Shown: in pieces, positions 36,691 to 45,528 of the stretch
Position numbering within the stretch: position 1 is the first letter of the stretch
Layout of the letters: the number at the start of each line of letters is the position of its first letter
Source of the DNA: CAZNXJ01 sp964577115
GTDB lineage: Bacteria > Planctomycetota > Planctomycetia > Pirellulales > Pirellulaceae
Direction of reading: 5' to 3'
Assembly: GCA_964577115.1 (NCBI GenBank)
Contig: CAZNXJ010000008.1
Location: forward strand, 62,001-126,000
Length of the DNA: 64,000 bases
The notes under the pieces: generated by a model
What the model was told of the DNA's origin: nothing
What the model saw: the letters and a program-made list of their open reading frames with translations, nothing else
Databases searched by the model: none
Program-made: the position numbers and the translations under genes

Positions 36691-37185
36691 TTACGCCCTG
36701 AGATCCAACTCGCAGATGCCCCACTGTCCGAAGTTTTCGTCGACGCCGATGCGCAGGCGCTGAATCTGTCCAGGCAACGTTTGGTTCATCCAGGTTCGCA
36801 GTTCCGTCGCCAGGTACCACGCCAGCCGCTCGGCCGTCGTATTGGCAATCGGCAAGAGAACGCAATCTGCGCGTGGAAATACCCAGCGGCGATTTTCGAA
36901 TCGCGCGACGACTTCCTCGTCTTCCACCGCGACGTGAATTTGTGTGTGCTTGGTTGGCAGAAGCACATGATGGTCCAGTGCGTCGACCAGCTGCTTCAGT
37001 CGATCACGCAGCGCTATGAAGTCGATCACGTACTGATTCTCGTCCAGCGCACCGATCACTTCAGCTTCCACCCGGTAGTTGTGGCCGTGCAGCCGTTCGC
37101 AAATATTCCCCGCGAACGTGATGAAGTGCGCCGCGCTGAAAACCAAGTATTCCTTGTTCAGTCGCACCGAATAGACTTCGCCCAT
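36691..37185 (-). CDS. queD: 6-Carboxytetrahydropterin synthase-like (QueD/PTPS)
   Basis: A 164-residue T-fold enzyme converting 7,8-dihydroneopterin triphosphate to 6-carboxytetrahydropterin, the first committed step of queuosine (preQ0) synthesis. The zinc ligands are in SAAHF and LHGHNY, the catalytic Cys sits four residues before the HGH (ICERLHGH), the Asp-His pair is LDHHVLL, and the late Glu is in VDENFGQW. The ATG at 37185 has GGGAGA upstream. It is the last gene of a minus-strand run (haloalkane-dehalogenase-like, CitG-like, queD). Because of the CitG-like neighbour, a different pterin role (for example methanopterin-type) is an alternative. Confidence 0.88.
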   Translation of the reverse strand: MGEVYSVRLNKEYLVFSAAHFITFAGNICERLHGHNYRVEAEVIGALDENQYVIDFIALRDRLKQLVDALDHHVLLPTKHTQIHVAVEDEEVVARFENRRWVFPRADCVLLPIANTTAERLAWYLATELRTWMNQTLPGQIQRLRIGVDENFGQWGICELDLRA

Positions 37186-37236
37186 CGTTGTTCGTCTCCC
37201 GCGGAATCGCGTCTGCATACCGGGCTGGCAATCTCG

Positions 37237-38079
37237 CTACCGCAAATTCGTTCCGAGCAGCCCGTCGCGGAGGCCGACGAAGAGCCCCGCCGCGATCAGA
37301 TCGGCGGTCGTTCCCGGATTGCGGCGATGCCCATCGCTCCGCAGCCAAAAATCAAACTCTCCTAGCTCAGCCTGAAACTCGCTCGATCGAGGATCGCCGC
37401 ATTCCAGCACAGCTCCCGCGCGGGCAGCCGCCTCGCGCCCGATTTGCTCGCCGCACTTGCGGATGATCAGGGCATCGGAATGGCGGCTGATCAGTTCAAT
37501 ATGGGTGTGGATAATGGCCGTGGTGAGCGACCAGCCGCGCTGTACGCATGCGGCAAGCCGTGGAGCAACCTCGTCGAGTACGAGGCGGAAATCGTCGACG
37601 TATTGCCGAGCGATCGTGTCGCGATCGGCGGCCGCCGCCATTGCGGCCAGCAAATCGGCCGGCGGCTCGTCGTGGATGTCCATCTCGTCCACCTTCCCCA
37701 GTGCCGAACTCTGAGCGAGGCGTATGGCTTCGTACACTTGCCGAGCGTCCTCCGCAGTCAGCTGGGCTAGAACGTCGCGCACGCCTTCCGCCAAGCGCCG
37801 GTCGCGAGGAACTGCCGCCAAGGGAGCGAGCAGCAGCAGTATGCCGAGGTTCGTGTTGGTCGGCACAAACTGGCGCGTGGCGCGCATTGCGCCGAGCACG
37901 GTCGCACCGACACCGTCATCCACAGCACGATCGAATACGGGCGCAATCAGCGCAGCGCTCACGGCAAAATCGTTGAATGTCAAATCGTCGAAATCTGCGC
38001 CGCGATGTACGTTGCCTGGCTTCGGAGCGGTCGCTTCCAGCAGGCAGGCCAGCGCGGCACATTGGCCGGTGGTCAGCAC
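37237..38079 (-). CDS. Triphosphoribosyl-dephospho-CoA synthase-like (CitG family)
   Basis: A 280-residue member of the CitG/MdcB family. Family sequence seen: LLEATAPKPGNVHRGADFDDLTF, PTNTNLGILLLLAPLA and GKVDEMDIHDEP. CitG makes the prosthetic group of citrate lyase and MdcB that of malonate decarboxylase; neither lyase genes nor carrier proteins are nearby, so the substrate here is probably different. The start is the GTG at 38079 with GAGGGAGA seven bases ahead; longer frames to 38196 run into the upstream gene. Gaps to the neighbours are 22 and 51 bases, so this is likely an operon with queD. Confidence 0.82.
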   Translation of the reverse strand: MLTTGQCAALACLLEATAPKPGNVHRGADFDDLTFNDFAVSAALIAPVFDRAVDDGVGATVLGAMRATRQFVPTNTNLGILLLLAPLAAVPRDRRLAEGVRDVLAQLTAEDARQVYEAIRLAQSSALGKVDEMDIHDEPPADLLAAMAAAADRDTIARQYVDDFRLVLDEVAPRLAACVQRGWSLTTAIIHTHIELISRHSDALIIRKCGEQIGREAAARAGAVLECGDPRSSEFQAELGEFDFWLRSDGHRRNPGTTADLIAAGLFVGLRDGLLGTNLR

Positions 38080-38101
38080 GACGAAATCTCCCTCGCCTGA
38101 A

Positions 38102-39016
38102 TCAATGCGGTTCACCTCGCAGCGACTCGGCGACATTGTCAGCGGGCGTAATGGCCAGGAACGCACGAATCCGCTCGAGACACGGCCCCGGGGCATCTTC
38201 CAGCAAATAATGACCGGCGTCCGCCAACTCGTGGACCTCCGCGTTCGAAAAAACCGCTCGCAATCGTTCCAAACAAACGCGTGTGAAACACCAGTCCTGC
38301 ATGCCCCAGAGGATCAACGTGGGCCGCGTCGCCAGGCGAGGTAGCCCCTGCTCGATGGTTTCCAGAGTTCGCCACGTTGGATGATGTGGCGTCATCGGGA
38401 TGTCCTGAACGAACCGGTTGATGGCGACACGATGGTTCCAGTTGTCATAGGGTGCGAGCAGCCCAGCGCGTACGGCCGGCGACAGCCGCTCGGGGTGCGC
38501 GGGGGCCATGCGCAGAGCCGCACGTGCGAATGCATTGAGGCCGCGCAGCGCAAGCGTGCCCAAGAGCGGCGTGCGGCACAGACGAATACGCAAGGGTACG
38601 TACGGAGGCGGAAACGCGCCGGTGTTCAGAATGACCAGCCGAGCAACTCGCGGCAGCACCCGCTCGGCGGCCCCCAAACCAATCGCGCCGCCCCAGTCGT
38701 GCACGACCAGCGTTAACCGCTCGAGATCCACGCGTTCAATCAATTGCACAAGATCGCGAATTCGCCGCTCGAGCGTGTATTCGTAATCCTGCGGCTTATC
38801 GCTCAGGCCACAGCCGATGTGATCCACGGCCAGCACCCGGTAGTCACTACGTAGCCCGGCTATGAGGTGGCGATAGTAGAAGGACCACGTCGGATTGCCG
38901 TGAACCATCAGCACCGGAGCGCCCTGGCCCTCGTCGACGTAGTGCATCCGGCTGCCCCCCTCGACTTCTAAATAATGAGAAGCGAATGGGTAGAGCGAAC
39001 GCCAGGATTCGGACAT
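38102..39016 (-). CDS. Haloalkane dehalogenase-like alpha/beta hydrolase
   Basis: A 304-residue alpha/beta-hydrolase. HGNPTWSFYYRHL (about 39-51) supplies the oxyanion-hole region, the nucleophile Asp is in VVHDWGGAIGLG, and the His is in DAGHYLLED near the C-terminus; these fit the haloalkane dehalogenase group and the related OleB beta-lactone decarboxylase. No oleA, oleC or oleD is beside it, so the substrate is unknown. It leads the CitG-like and queD genes with a 22-base gap and diverges from fliG. Confidence 0.8.
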   Translation of the reverse strand: MSESWRSLYPFASHYLEVEGGSRMHYVDEGQGAPVLMVHGNPTWSFYYRHLIAGLRSDYRVLAVDHIGCGLSDKPQDYEYTLERRIRDLVQLIERVDLERLTLVVHDWGGAIGLGAAERVLPRVARLVILNTGAFPPPYVPLRIRLCRTPLLGTLALRGLNAFARAALRMAPAHPERLSPAVRAGLLAPYDNWNHRVAINRFVQDIPMTPHHPTWRTLETIEQGLPRLATRPTLILWGMQDWCFTRVCLERLRAVFSNAEVHELADAGHYLLEDAPGPCLERIRAFLAITPADNVAESLRGEPH

Positions 39017-39302
39017 GGGGGAAGAGCAAACGCGGGGAAGTTGGACGGCAGCGGCACATCGAGTAAGGTCGTGAAAACTCCCTGCGAATATACCCGCTCG
39101 TCGCGCCTCGGGCCTATAGGGGGACCGCCGCAGGCTGTCGCCCAGTCAGCGTAGCTTTGCTCGATTTCGTCTCGGATTCGGTCCCAATACTTCGGATCGG
39201 CGAAAGTTTAACGCCGCGCCTCCAGATCTCGCCGTGAGCGACCGATAATAGCCGATGCTCGCCGAAATCGGCCGCCTCAGCCGCCCGGAAGGATTACTCG
39301 CG

Positions 39303-40292
39303 GTGTCCTCCATTCGCAAAGCCGCTATTCTGCTGACTTGCCTGCCTGAAGAAGAAGCCGCCAAAATTCTGGCGAAACTCAAACCGAAGCAGGTCGAGAT
39401 GGTATCGATCGAGATCGCCAAGCTCGGATCGGTGCGCTTCGAGGAGCAGGAACAGGCGATCAACGAATTTGCCGAGGTCAACCCGACGGCGCTCGGCGGT
39501 ATGGGCAGCCTCGAACTCGCGCAGCAGCTCGTGCAGAAAGCGCTGGGCAAAGAAGCCTCCGCGACGCTCGACAACCTGCGGCAATCCATCGAGGCGGTCC
39601 CGTTCGGCTTCCTGCGCAAGGTCGATCCGCAAAACGCGCTGACGTTCCTGATCGATGAGCATCCGCAAACGATCGCTCTGATCCTGTCGCATCTGCCGGC
39701 CAGCTACGGCGCGGAAATTCTTCGCGCCTTGCCCCTGCCAACTCAGTTAGCGGTGATCCGCCGAGTGGCCAACATGGGGCAGACGAACCCGGAGATCATC
39801 CGGCAGGTCGAAGAGGCGCTGGAAATGCGCATGCAGAGCGTCATGAGCCAATCGTTCGAAAACGCGGGCGGCGTGGCCACCGTCGCCGGGATCCTGAACG
39901 TGACCGATCGCGCCACGGAACGCTCCCTGCTCGAAAACCTCGCTCAGGACGATCCCGAGCTGGTCGATGAGATCCGGCGGCTGATGTTCGTCTTCGAAGA
40001 CATCACCAAGCTCACCGATAAGGACGTACAGACGGTCCTGAAAAACGTTGAAACCCAACAGTGGGCAATGGCACTCAAGGGTGCGAGCAACGAGCTGAAG
40101 CAAAAGATTCTCGGCAATATGTCCCAGCGGGCCGCGCAGCTGCTGACCGAGGAAATGGAATATCTCGGTGCCGTACGTGTCTCGGAAGTCGAAGCCGTTC
40201 AGCAGCGCATCGTCGATATCGTCCGGCATCTTGAAGAAGCCGGCGAGATTACGACGCAGCAAGCGGAGGAAACGGACGAGTTCGTTACCTGA
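39303..40292 (+). CDS. fliG: Flagellar motor switch protein FliG
   Basis: FliG sits on the cytoplasmic face of the flagellar rotor and contacts the stator. The GTG at 39303 gives 329 residues, the normal length (E. coli 331), with VSSIRKAAILLTCLPEEEAA as the family start and GGAAGGA nine bases upstream; an ATG at 39255 would add 16 residues. The middle domain has the EHPQTIALILSHLP motif; the C-terminal motor domain has VFEDITKLTDKDVQTVLK with charged torque residues. It is isolated from other flagellar genes in this window. Its 3' end runs into the heptanucleotide repeat at 40301. Confidence 0.92.
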   Translation: MSSIRKAAILLTCLPEEEAAKILAKLKPKQVEMVSIEIAKLGSVRFEEQEQAINEFAEVNPTALGGMGSLELAQQLVQKALGKEASATLDNLRQSIEAVPFGFLRKVDPQNALTFLIDEHPQTIALILSHLPASYGAEILRALPLPTQLAVIRRVANMGQTNPEIIRQVEEALEMRMQSVMSQSFENAGGVATVAGILNVTDRATERSLLENLAQDDPELVDEIRRLMFVFEDITKLTDKDVQTVLKNVETQQWAMALKGASNELKQKILGNMSQRAAQLLTEEMEYLGAVRVSEVEAVQQRIVDIVRHLEEAGEITTQQAEETDEFVT

Positions 40293-40300
40293 TTGATATC

Positions 40301-40377
40301 AGCTGTCAGCTGTCAGCTGTCAGCTATCAGCTATCAGCTATCAGCTGTCAGCCATCGGCTGTAGGCTATCGGCTGTC
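40301..40377. repeat. Eleven-copy heptanucleotide tandem repeat
   Basis: Eleven adjacent 7-base units of consensus AGCTRTC: AGCTGTC three times, AGCTATC three times, AGCTGTC, AGCCATC, GGCTGTA, GGCTATC, GGCTGTC, without a break. It fills the space between the fliG stop and the mutS stop, and its right end (from 40366) encodes the last codons of mutS (DSR and TAG). Units contain AGCT, so the array can fold back on itself. Confidence 0.93.
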
Positions 40378-42978
40378 GGATAGTGCCTGCTGCCAGCGCT
40401 GAATGCACTGTAGGGCCTCGATCGGCGTCAGTTTGTTCAGGTCCGTGGTGCGGATTTCATCAAGCAGAGGGTGGTCGTAAGGGGCAAACAGCGTAAGCTG
40501 CAGATCGCCGCGCCGGTCCTTTTTGCGATTCCGCATTTTTGGCCGGCCCGCTTCATCGAGGTGTTCGGCTTCGAGGTGAGCCAGAATTTGCTTGGCACGT
40601 TCGTTAACGGTCGGCGGGACACCGGCGAGCCGGGCAACATGGATGCCGTAGCTCTTGTCAGCCGCACCCGGCACGATCTTATGGAGGAAGACCACCTGAT
40701 CCTCCCACTCGCGAACCGCCACGTTCAAATTGCGCACACCTGAAAGCGTGGAACTGAGATCCGTTAGCTCGTGATAATGCGTCGCAAACAGCGTGCGGCA
40801 ACCGACGCGATCATGGATGTGTTCAACAATCGCCCACGCGAGCGACACGCCATCGTACGTGCTCGTGCCGCGACCGATCTCGTCGAGGATCACTAAACTG
40901 CGCGGCGTGGCGTTGTTCAAGATCCGCGCGGTCTCGGTCATCTCGACCATGAACGTACTCTGCCCGCGCGAGAGCTCGTCGCTGGCGCCGACCCGCGCGA
41001 AGATGCGGTCGGCGATGCCGATCACCGCCTCTTTCGCCGGCACAAAGCTGCCCATCTGAGCGAGAAGCGTGATGAGCGCCACCTGGCGGATGTAGGTGCT
41101 TTTACCGGCCATGTTCGGGCCAGTGATGAGCAGCACCGAGCCCTCTTCGTCGCCCATGAACGTATCGTTCGGAACAAATGTTCCTTCGGGCTCGAGCACG
41201 TCCAGCACCGGGTGGCGGCCGTCGCGAATGCGCAGTACGGGCTGTTCGACTACCTCGGGGCGACAATAGTTGCGCAGCCGAGCGAGATCAGCCAAGCCGA
41301 CGAGCACATCGAGGTGAGCGAGAACAGAAGCCGTCGACTGTAGCTTCTGCGCTTCAGCGACCACCGCATCGCGCAGTTCGAGAAACAGCGTGTACTCGAG
41401 CTCCATCGCGCGTTCGTCCGCCGATAGTACCTGCTCCTCGTACTCCTTCAACTTCGGCGTAATGTATCGCTCGGCATTCTTCAGAGTCTGCTTGCGGTGG
41501 TACTCGGGAGGCGCCTTGTCCCGCTGCGATCCGGTCAGCTCGATGTAGTACCCGAACACCTTGTTGTAGCCGACCTTCAAATTGGGAATGCCGGTCCGCT
41601 GAGCTTCCTCGGCCTGGTACTGCGCGATCCATTGCTTGCCGCCCGCTGCCAGCTCGCGCAGCCGATCGAGTTCGTCATGATAGCCCGGACGAATGAATCC
41701 TCCTTCACGCATCGAGAGCGGGCAATCATCGATCAGTGCGGTTTTTAATCGTTCGCGCAGATCGGCGCACAGCTCCAACCGGTCGTGGAGCCAGCCGAGC
41801 ATCGCGGTGTTGCGCTGAGCAAGTTTTTCGCGCACCGGTGGGAGGCGGTCCAGTGTGCGACCGATGAAGTTCAAATCGCGGGGACTCGCACGGCCCGTGG
41901 TGACGCGTGCGAGCAAACGTTCGAGATCAAACACGCCCGAAAGGAACTGGCGCAGTTCGCGCCGCAGCGTAGCTGACTCGAGCAACTCGGCAATCGCATC
42001 TTGGCGGCGCTGGATTTCATCGATCCGGGTGAGCGGATTGGCGAGCCAGTCGGCGAGTAGCCGAGACCCCATCGGCGTTTCCGTACGGTCGAGTACGGCG
42101 AGCAGCGAGCCGTCGCGCCGCCCGTCGCGTATCGTGCGGGTCAGTTCGAGGCTGCGGCGGGTGGCCAGATCGATTTCGAGCGCATCGGTCGCTCGATAAG
42201 GCACAATGCGTTCGATGTGCGAAAGACCGGTGCGCTGCGTTTCGCAGAGATAATCGAGGATCGCACCGGCCGCACGCACAGCCAGCCGCTCGTTGTCGTC
42301 GAAGCCAAATCCTTCGAGCGACTTTGTGCCGAAGTGCTTCGTCAGCGCGGCCTGGGCTCCGTCCCAGGAGAAGGCCCAGGGCGGGCGACGCGTAAGCAGT
42401 GCCGCATTGCCGCTCGGCTGCACCGGCGGCTCGGCATCCTCGGGCAACAGACATTCGGAAGGCGCCAGCCGCGCGAGCTGATCGGGGACTTGTTGGCGCG
42501 TGAACACGGCGGCTTGGAAACGGCCTGTGGACAGATCGCACCAGGCCAGCCCCGCCTGCTCGGCCGACTCGCCGCGCCGGCCCGAGCCCCAGACGACGGC
42601 CGCGAGATAATTGCTCTCCTTGGGGTCCAGCAAACCATCGTCGGTGAGCGTGCCGGGCGTAACGACACGCGTCACTTCACGCCGTACCAGCCCAACGGCT
42701 TTTTTCGGGTCTTCGGTTTGCTCGCAGACGGCGACGCGGAACCCTGCAGCGATCAGGCGGCCCAGATAAGTTTCGAGCTGATGGTGGGGAAACCCGGCCA
42801 TGGGGATCGGGTTGTCCCCCTTGTCGCGGCTGGTAAGCGTCAAACCCAGCACGCGCGCCGCGGTTTTCGCGTCGTCATTGAACAGCTCGTAGAAATCGCC
42901 CATGCGAAATAGAAGCAGCGCGTCGCCGCACGCCGCCTTGGCGTCGGCATACTGCTGCATCATGGGTGTCGACATCAA
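40366..42978 (-). CDS. mutS: DNA mismatch repair protein MutS
   Basis: MutS binds base mismatches and small loops and recruits MutL. The 870-residue protein has the mismatch-reading Phe-x-Glu in FRMGDFYELF (about 24-33), connector and lever domains, the clamp, and the ATPase end with Walker A TGPNMAGKSTYIRQ and DEIGRGTSTYDGVSLAW. The last three codons lie inside the heptanucleotide repeat, so the extreme C-terminus is built from repeat sequence; this should not harm function. MutL is not in the window. Confidence 0.97.
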   Translation of the reverse strand: MMSTPMMQQYADAKAACGDALLLFRMGDFYELFNDDAKTAARVLGLTLTSRDKGDNPIPMAGFPHHQLETYLGRLIAAGFRVAVCEQTEDPKKAVGLVRREVTRVVTPGTLTDDGLLDPKESNYLAAVVWGSGRRGESAEQAGLAWCDLSTGRFQAAVFTRQQVPDQLARLAPSECLLPEDAEPPVQPSGNAALLTRRPPWAFSWDGAQAALTKHFGTKSLEGFGFDDNERLAVRAAGAILDYLCETQRTGLSHIERIVPYRATDALEIDLATRRSLELTRTIRDGRRDGSLLAVLDRTETPMGSRLLADWLANPLTRIDEIQRRQDAIAELLESATLRRELRQFLSGVFDLERLLARVTTGRASPRDLNFIGRTLDRLPPVREKLAQRNTAMLGWLHDRLELCADLRERLKTALIDDCPLSMREGGFIRPGYHDELDRLRELAAGGKQWIAQYQAEEAQRTGIPNLKVGYNKVFGYYIELTGSQRDKAPPEYHRKQTLKNAERYITPKLKEYEEQVLSADERAMELEYTLFLELRDAVVAEAQKLQSTASVLAHLDVLVGLADLARLRNYCRPEVVEQPVLRIRDGRHPVLDVLEPEGTFVPNDTFMGDEEGSVLLITGPNMAGKSTYIRQVALITLLAQMGSFVPAKEAVIGIADRIFARVGASDELSRGQSTFMVEMTETARILNNATPRSLVILDEIGRGTSTYDGVSLAWAIVEHIHDRVGCRTLFATHYHELTDLSSTLSGVRNLNVAVREWEDQVVFLHKIVPGAADKSYGIHVARLAGVPPTVNERAKQILAHLEAEHLDEAGRPKMRNRKKDRRGDLQLTLFAPYDHPLLDEIRTTDLNKLTPIEALQCIQRWQQALSDSR

Positions 42979-43071
42979 ACGTTCCTTCGTTGGTCGTGGA
43001 CGTTAGGTAGACTCGCCGACCCCGCCGAGCGGATGTGGCAAGCCGGCGCGTCCCTCGTGTGCCGGTGATGC

Positions 43072-45303
43072 TCAGCGGGCCGCCAGCACCGCGACCGGCT
43101 CGAGAGCAACCGTCATCGGTTCAATCCGGACCAGAATATTCTTGAAAGCAGGCGTTCGCGACTGATCGTCGGTGACGCGCGGCACGAGCACATTGGCTTC
43201 CGGATAGTACATCAACGCGTTACCCGCGCGAATCTGCTCGAAGGCCCGCGCTCGAATGTTCCGCATCTCGCCCGTTTCGCTGGAAATTCGCACCAACTGA
43301 TCGTGTTCCAGTCCTAGGCGAGCAAGATCGTCGGGATGCATCAGGATCACGTCGCGGCGATCTTGTCCTCGGTAAACATCCTCTTCCTCGTAGACGACCG
43401 TATTGAACTGCCCCTCGCTGCGAACAGTCATCAATCGAAGCATTCCGGGTTCGTCACGCAGTTCCGGCAATTGGTGAACATGCAATTGCGCTCGCCCGCT
43501 CGCCGTCGGAAACATCGGCTCGCGCAAGAGGCGTCCGCCAATGTGGAATTCCTGTTTGCGGCTATCGATGGCGGCCAGCGGTTCGAATCCCGGGACGACT
43601 TTCGCAATCGCCTGGCGGATATGTCCCGTGTCGCGCATGAGCTGCCAATCGATGGGCGTTGAATTGCCGAGCACCCCTTCGGCCAAAGAGGCGACAATGT
43701 CCACCTCACTTCGCGGGCCTTCATGCCGAGCGGGCCCGCCGTCGCTCAGACGCACGTAATTGAACATCGATTCCTGCGTCGTTGCTTGCGGCTCTTCATC
43801 GCGTGCCAGCACCGGAAGGATAAGCGTTTCGCGAGCCAGACCATGCGCGTGCCCTGTGTTCAGCGTCGTGTTCAGGTACACGAGCATCTCGAGTTGACGA
43901 AGCGCGCTGGCCGCGAATTTGGCGTCGGGATTTGAGCCATACAGGTTTCCTCCGAGACATACGCCCACGCGCAGCTGCCGCCGGTGAGCAGCTTCCATGC
44001 AGGCCAGCGTGTCGAGTCCCGGGGTGGTCGGGAGCTTGAGACCGAAGGATTTTTCAAGCTGTTCGAGAATTGCGTCCTTCAACTTGGGGGTCACGCCGAC
44101 CGATCCGATACCTTGGACATTCGAGTGACCACGGATCGGTAGAAGGCCAGCTCCCGGGCGTCCGACCATTCCGCGCGCGAGCGCCAGGTTGGCAATCGCC
44201 TGAACATTCTCGACGCCGTGGACGTGGTGCGTAATTCCCATCGTCCAACTGAAGACGACGTTTTTCGCGGCGGCATAGCGCCGAGCGATCTCGTCGATCT
44301 CGTCGCGAGCCACGCCCGACTTGCGAACGATCTCGTCCCATGGCACCTCTTTAATGGCCTGAATCCAAGCGTCGGCGCCGTCGCAATGCGTGTGCAGGAA
44401 CCGGTCGTCGTGCGCGCCCATCTCGATGATGCGCTTCGCGATGCCCGTCAATAATGCGAGGTCACCGCCGATGTGCGGCTGCACGTAAAGGCTCGCGATC
44501 CGATCGCCGAACAACAGGCTGCGCACGTTGCTCGGTACGCGAAACCGCTGCAAACCGGTTTCGCGCACCGGATTGATGACGATCACTTCGCCGCCGCGCC
44601 GCCGTACGTGCATCAGCGTCGTCATCAGCCGCGGGTGATTACTCGCCGGGTTGCCACCGATGACGAACACCATGTCCGCCTTTTCGAGGTCTTCGAGGCC
44701 GATGGTGGCAGTGCCCGTCCCCACGGCGCTGCTCAGCCCCACGCCGCTGGCCTGATGACAGTAGTAGCTGCAATTGTTGATGTTGTTCGTCCCGTACAGG
44801 CGAGCGAACAACTGGAGCGCGAAAGCGGCTTCGTTGCTGCTACGACCGCTAAAGTACCAGAACGATTCATCCGGCGCGATGCTGCGCAGTTTGTTCTGAA
44901 CGAGCCCCAGCGCTTCGTCCCAACTGATCGGCTCGTAGTAATCCTGCCCTTCACGCAGAATAACTGGCTGCGTCAGGCGTCCGCAGCGTTCAAGCTGATA
45001 CGGGGTAAAGTGCTGCAACTGAGCGACGCTGTACGTCTTCCAGAACTCGGGCCGAATCGCTCCCTGCATATCCGCCACCATGGCCTGGAGCGACTTCTTG
45101 CAGAACTCCGGAAAGCTGCCGGCCTCGTTGACGATTCCGCCCTTTTGCCCCCCCATTCCTAGCGCGCATGTCTTGCAGGCGTTCTTCGTTCGCAGCGCTT
45201 TGTACAGCTTCCAAATGCCGCCGGCTTCGCGCCCTTTGCGCAACGTGTAAAGAATGGCGTGCCAGCCGCCACCGCTGTCGAGCCGTTTAGTGCTCCGCGA
45301 CAT
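43072..45303 (-). CDS. Molybdopterin oxidoreductase, FdhF/YdeP family
   Basis: A 743-residue cytoplasmic molybdenum/tungsten bis-MGD enzyme of the formate dehydrogenase-related YdeP group. The N-terminal cysteine motif is C43-x2-C46 (NACKTCALGMGGQKGG), with later cysteines at 68 and 107, not the usual closely spaced CxxCxxxC of FdhF. The candidate molybdenum-ligand Cys is C182 in YYCHQASGVG, where formate dehydrogenases have Sec or Cys. MGD-binding stretches VIGGNPASNHPR and GRPGAGLLPIRGHSNVQG are present. There is no signal peptide or partner subunit. Formate oxidation is not proven; YdeP members are linked to acid resistance in E. coli. moaC is elsewhere in the window. Confidence 0.85.
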   Translation of the reverse strand: MSRSTKRLDSGGGWHAILYTLRKGREAGGIWKLYKALRTKNACKTCALGMGGQKGGIVNEAGSFPEFCKKSLQAMVADMQGAIRPEFWKTYSVAQLQHFTPYQLERCGRLTQPVILREGQDYYEPISWDEALGLVQNKLRSIAPDESFWYFSGRSSNEAAFALQLFARLYGTNNINNCSYYCHQASGVGLSSAVGTGTATIGLEDLEKADMVFVIGGNPASNHPRLMTTLMHVRRRGGEVIVINPVRETGLQRFRVPSNVRSLLFGDRIASLYVQPHIGGDLALLTGIAKRIIEMGAHDDRFLHTHCDGADAWIQAIKEVPWDEIVRKSGVARDEIDEIARRYAAAKNVVFSWTMGITHHVHGVENVQAIANLALARGMVGRPGAGLLPIRGHSNVQGIGSVGVTPKLKDAILEQLEKSFGLKLPTTPGLDTLACMEAAHRRQLRVGVCLGGNLYGSNPDAKFAASALRQLEMLVYLNTTLNTGHAHGLARETLILPVLARDEEPQATTQESMFNYVRLSDGGPARHEGPRSEVDIVASLAEGVLGNSTPIDWQLMRDTGHIRQAIAKVVPGFEPLAAIDSRKQEFHIGGRLLREPMFPTASGRAQLHVHQLPELRDEPGMLRLMTVRSEGQFNTVVYEEEDVYRGQDRRDVILMHPDDLARLGLEHDQLVRISSETGEMRNIRARAFEQIRAGNALMYYPEANVLVPRVTDDQSRTPAFKNILVRIEPMTVALEPVAVLAAR

Positions 45304-45528
45304 GGGCGTAAACCTTCAAGGCGGATTGAGGATGCACGAGCGAATGTACCATCTCGGCAATTTGTCCCGTCGATGCCCCGCGGAGGCAGAACTTCGGGAC
45401 GGCAAGGGGGTCATCGTATCGCAGCGGCGAGGCTTTTCAACCCGCGACCGGCGGGATGGCACCGTGCGGACGGTCTGCACCCTGCACCGTCCCGCGCAGC
45501 ATTACGGCATGTCGGAAGTGAGCCGACC

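Noticed and set aside
40301..40377. Possible CRISPR array
   Set aside because: Units are seven bases, contiguous and without spacers, so a simple tandem repeat; no cas gene is present.
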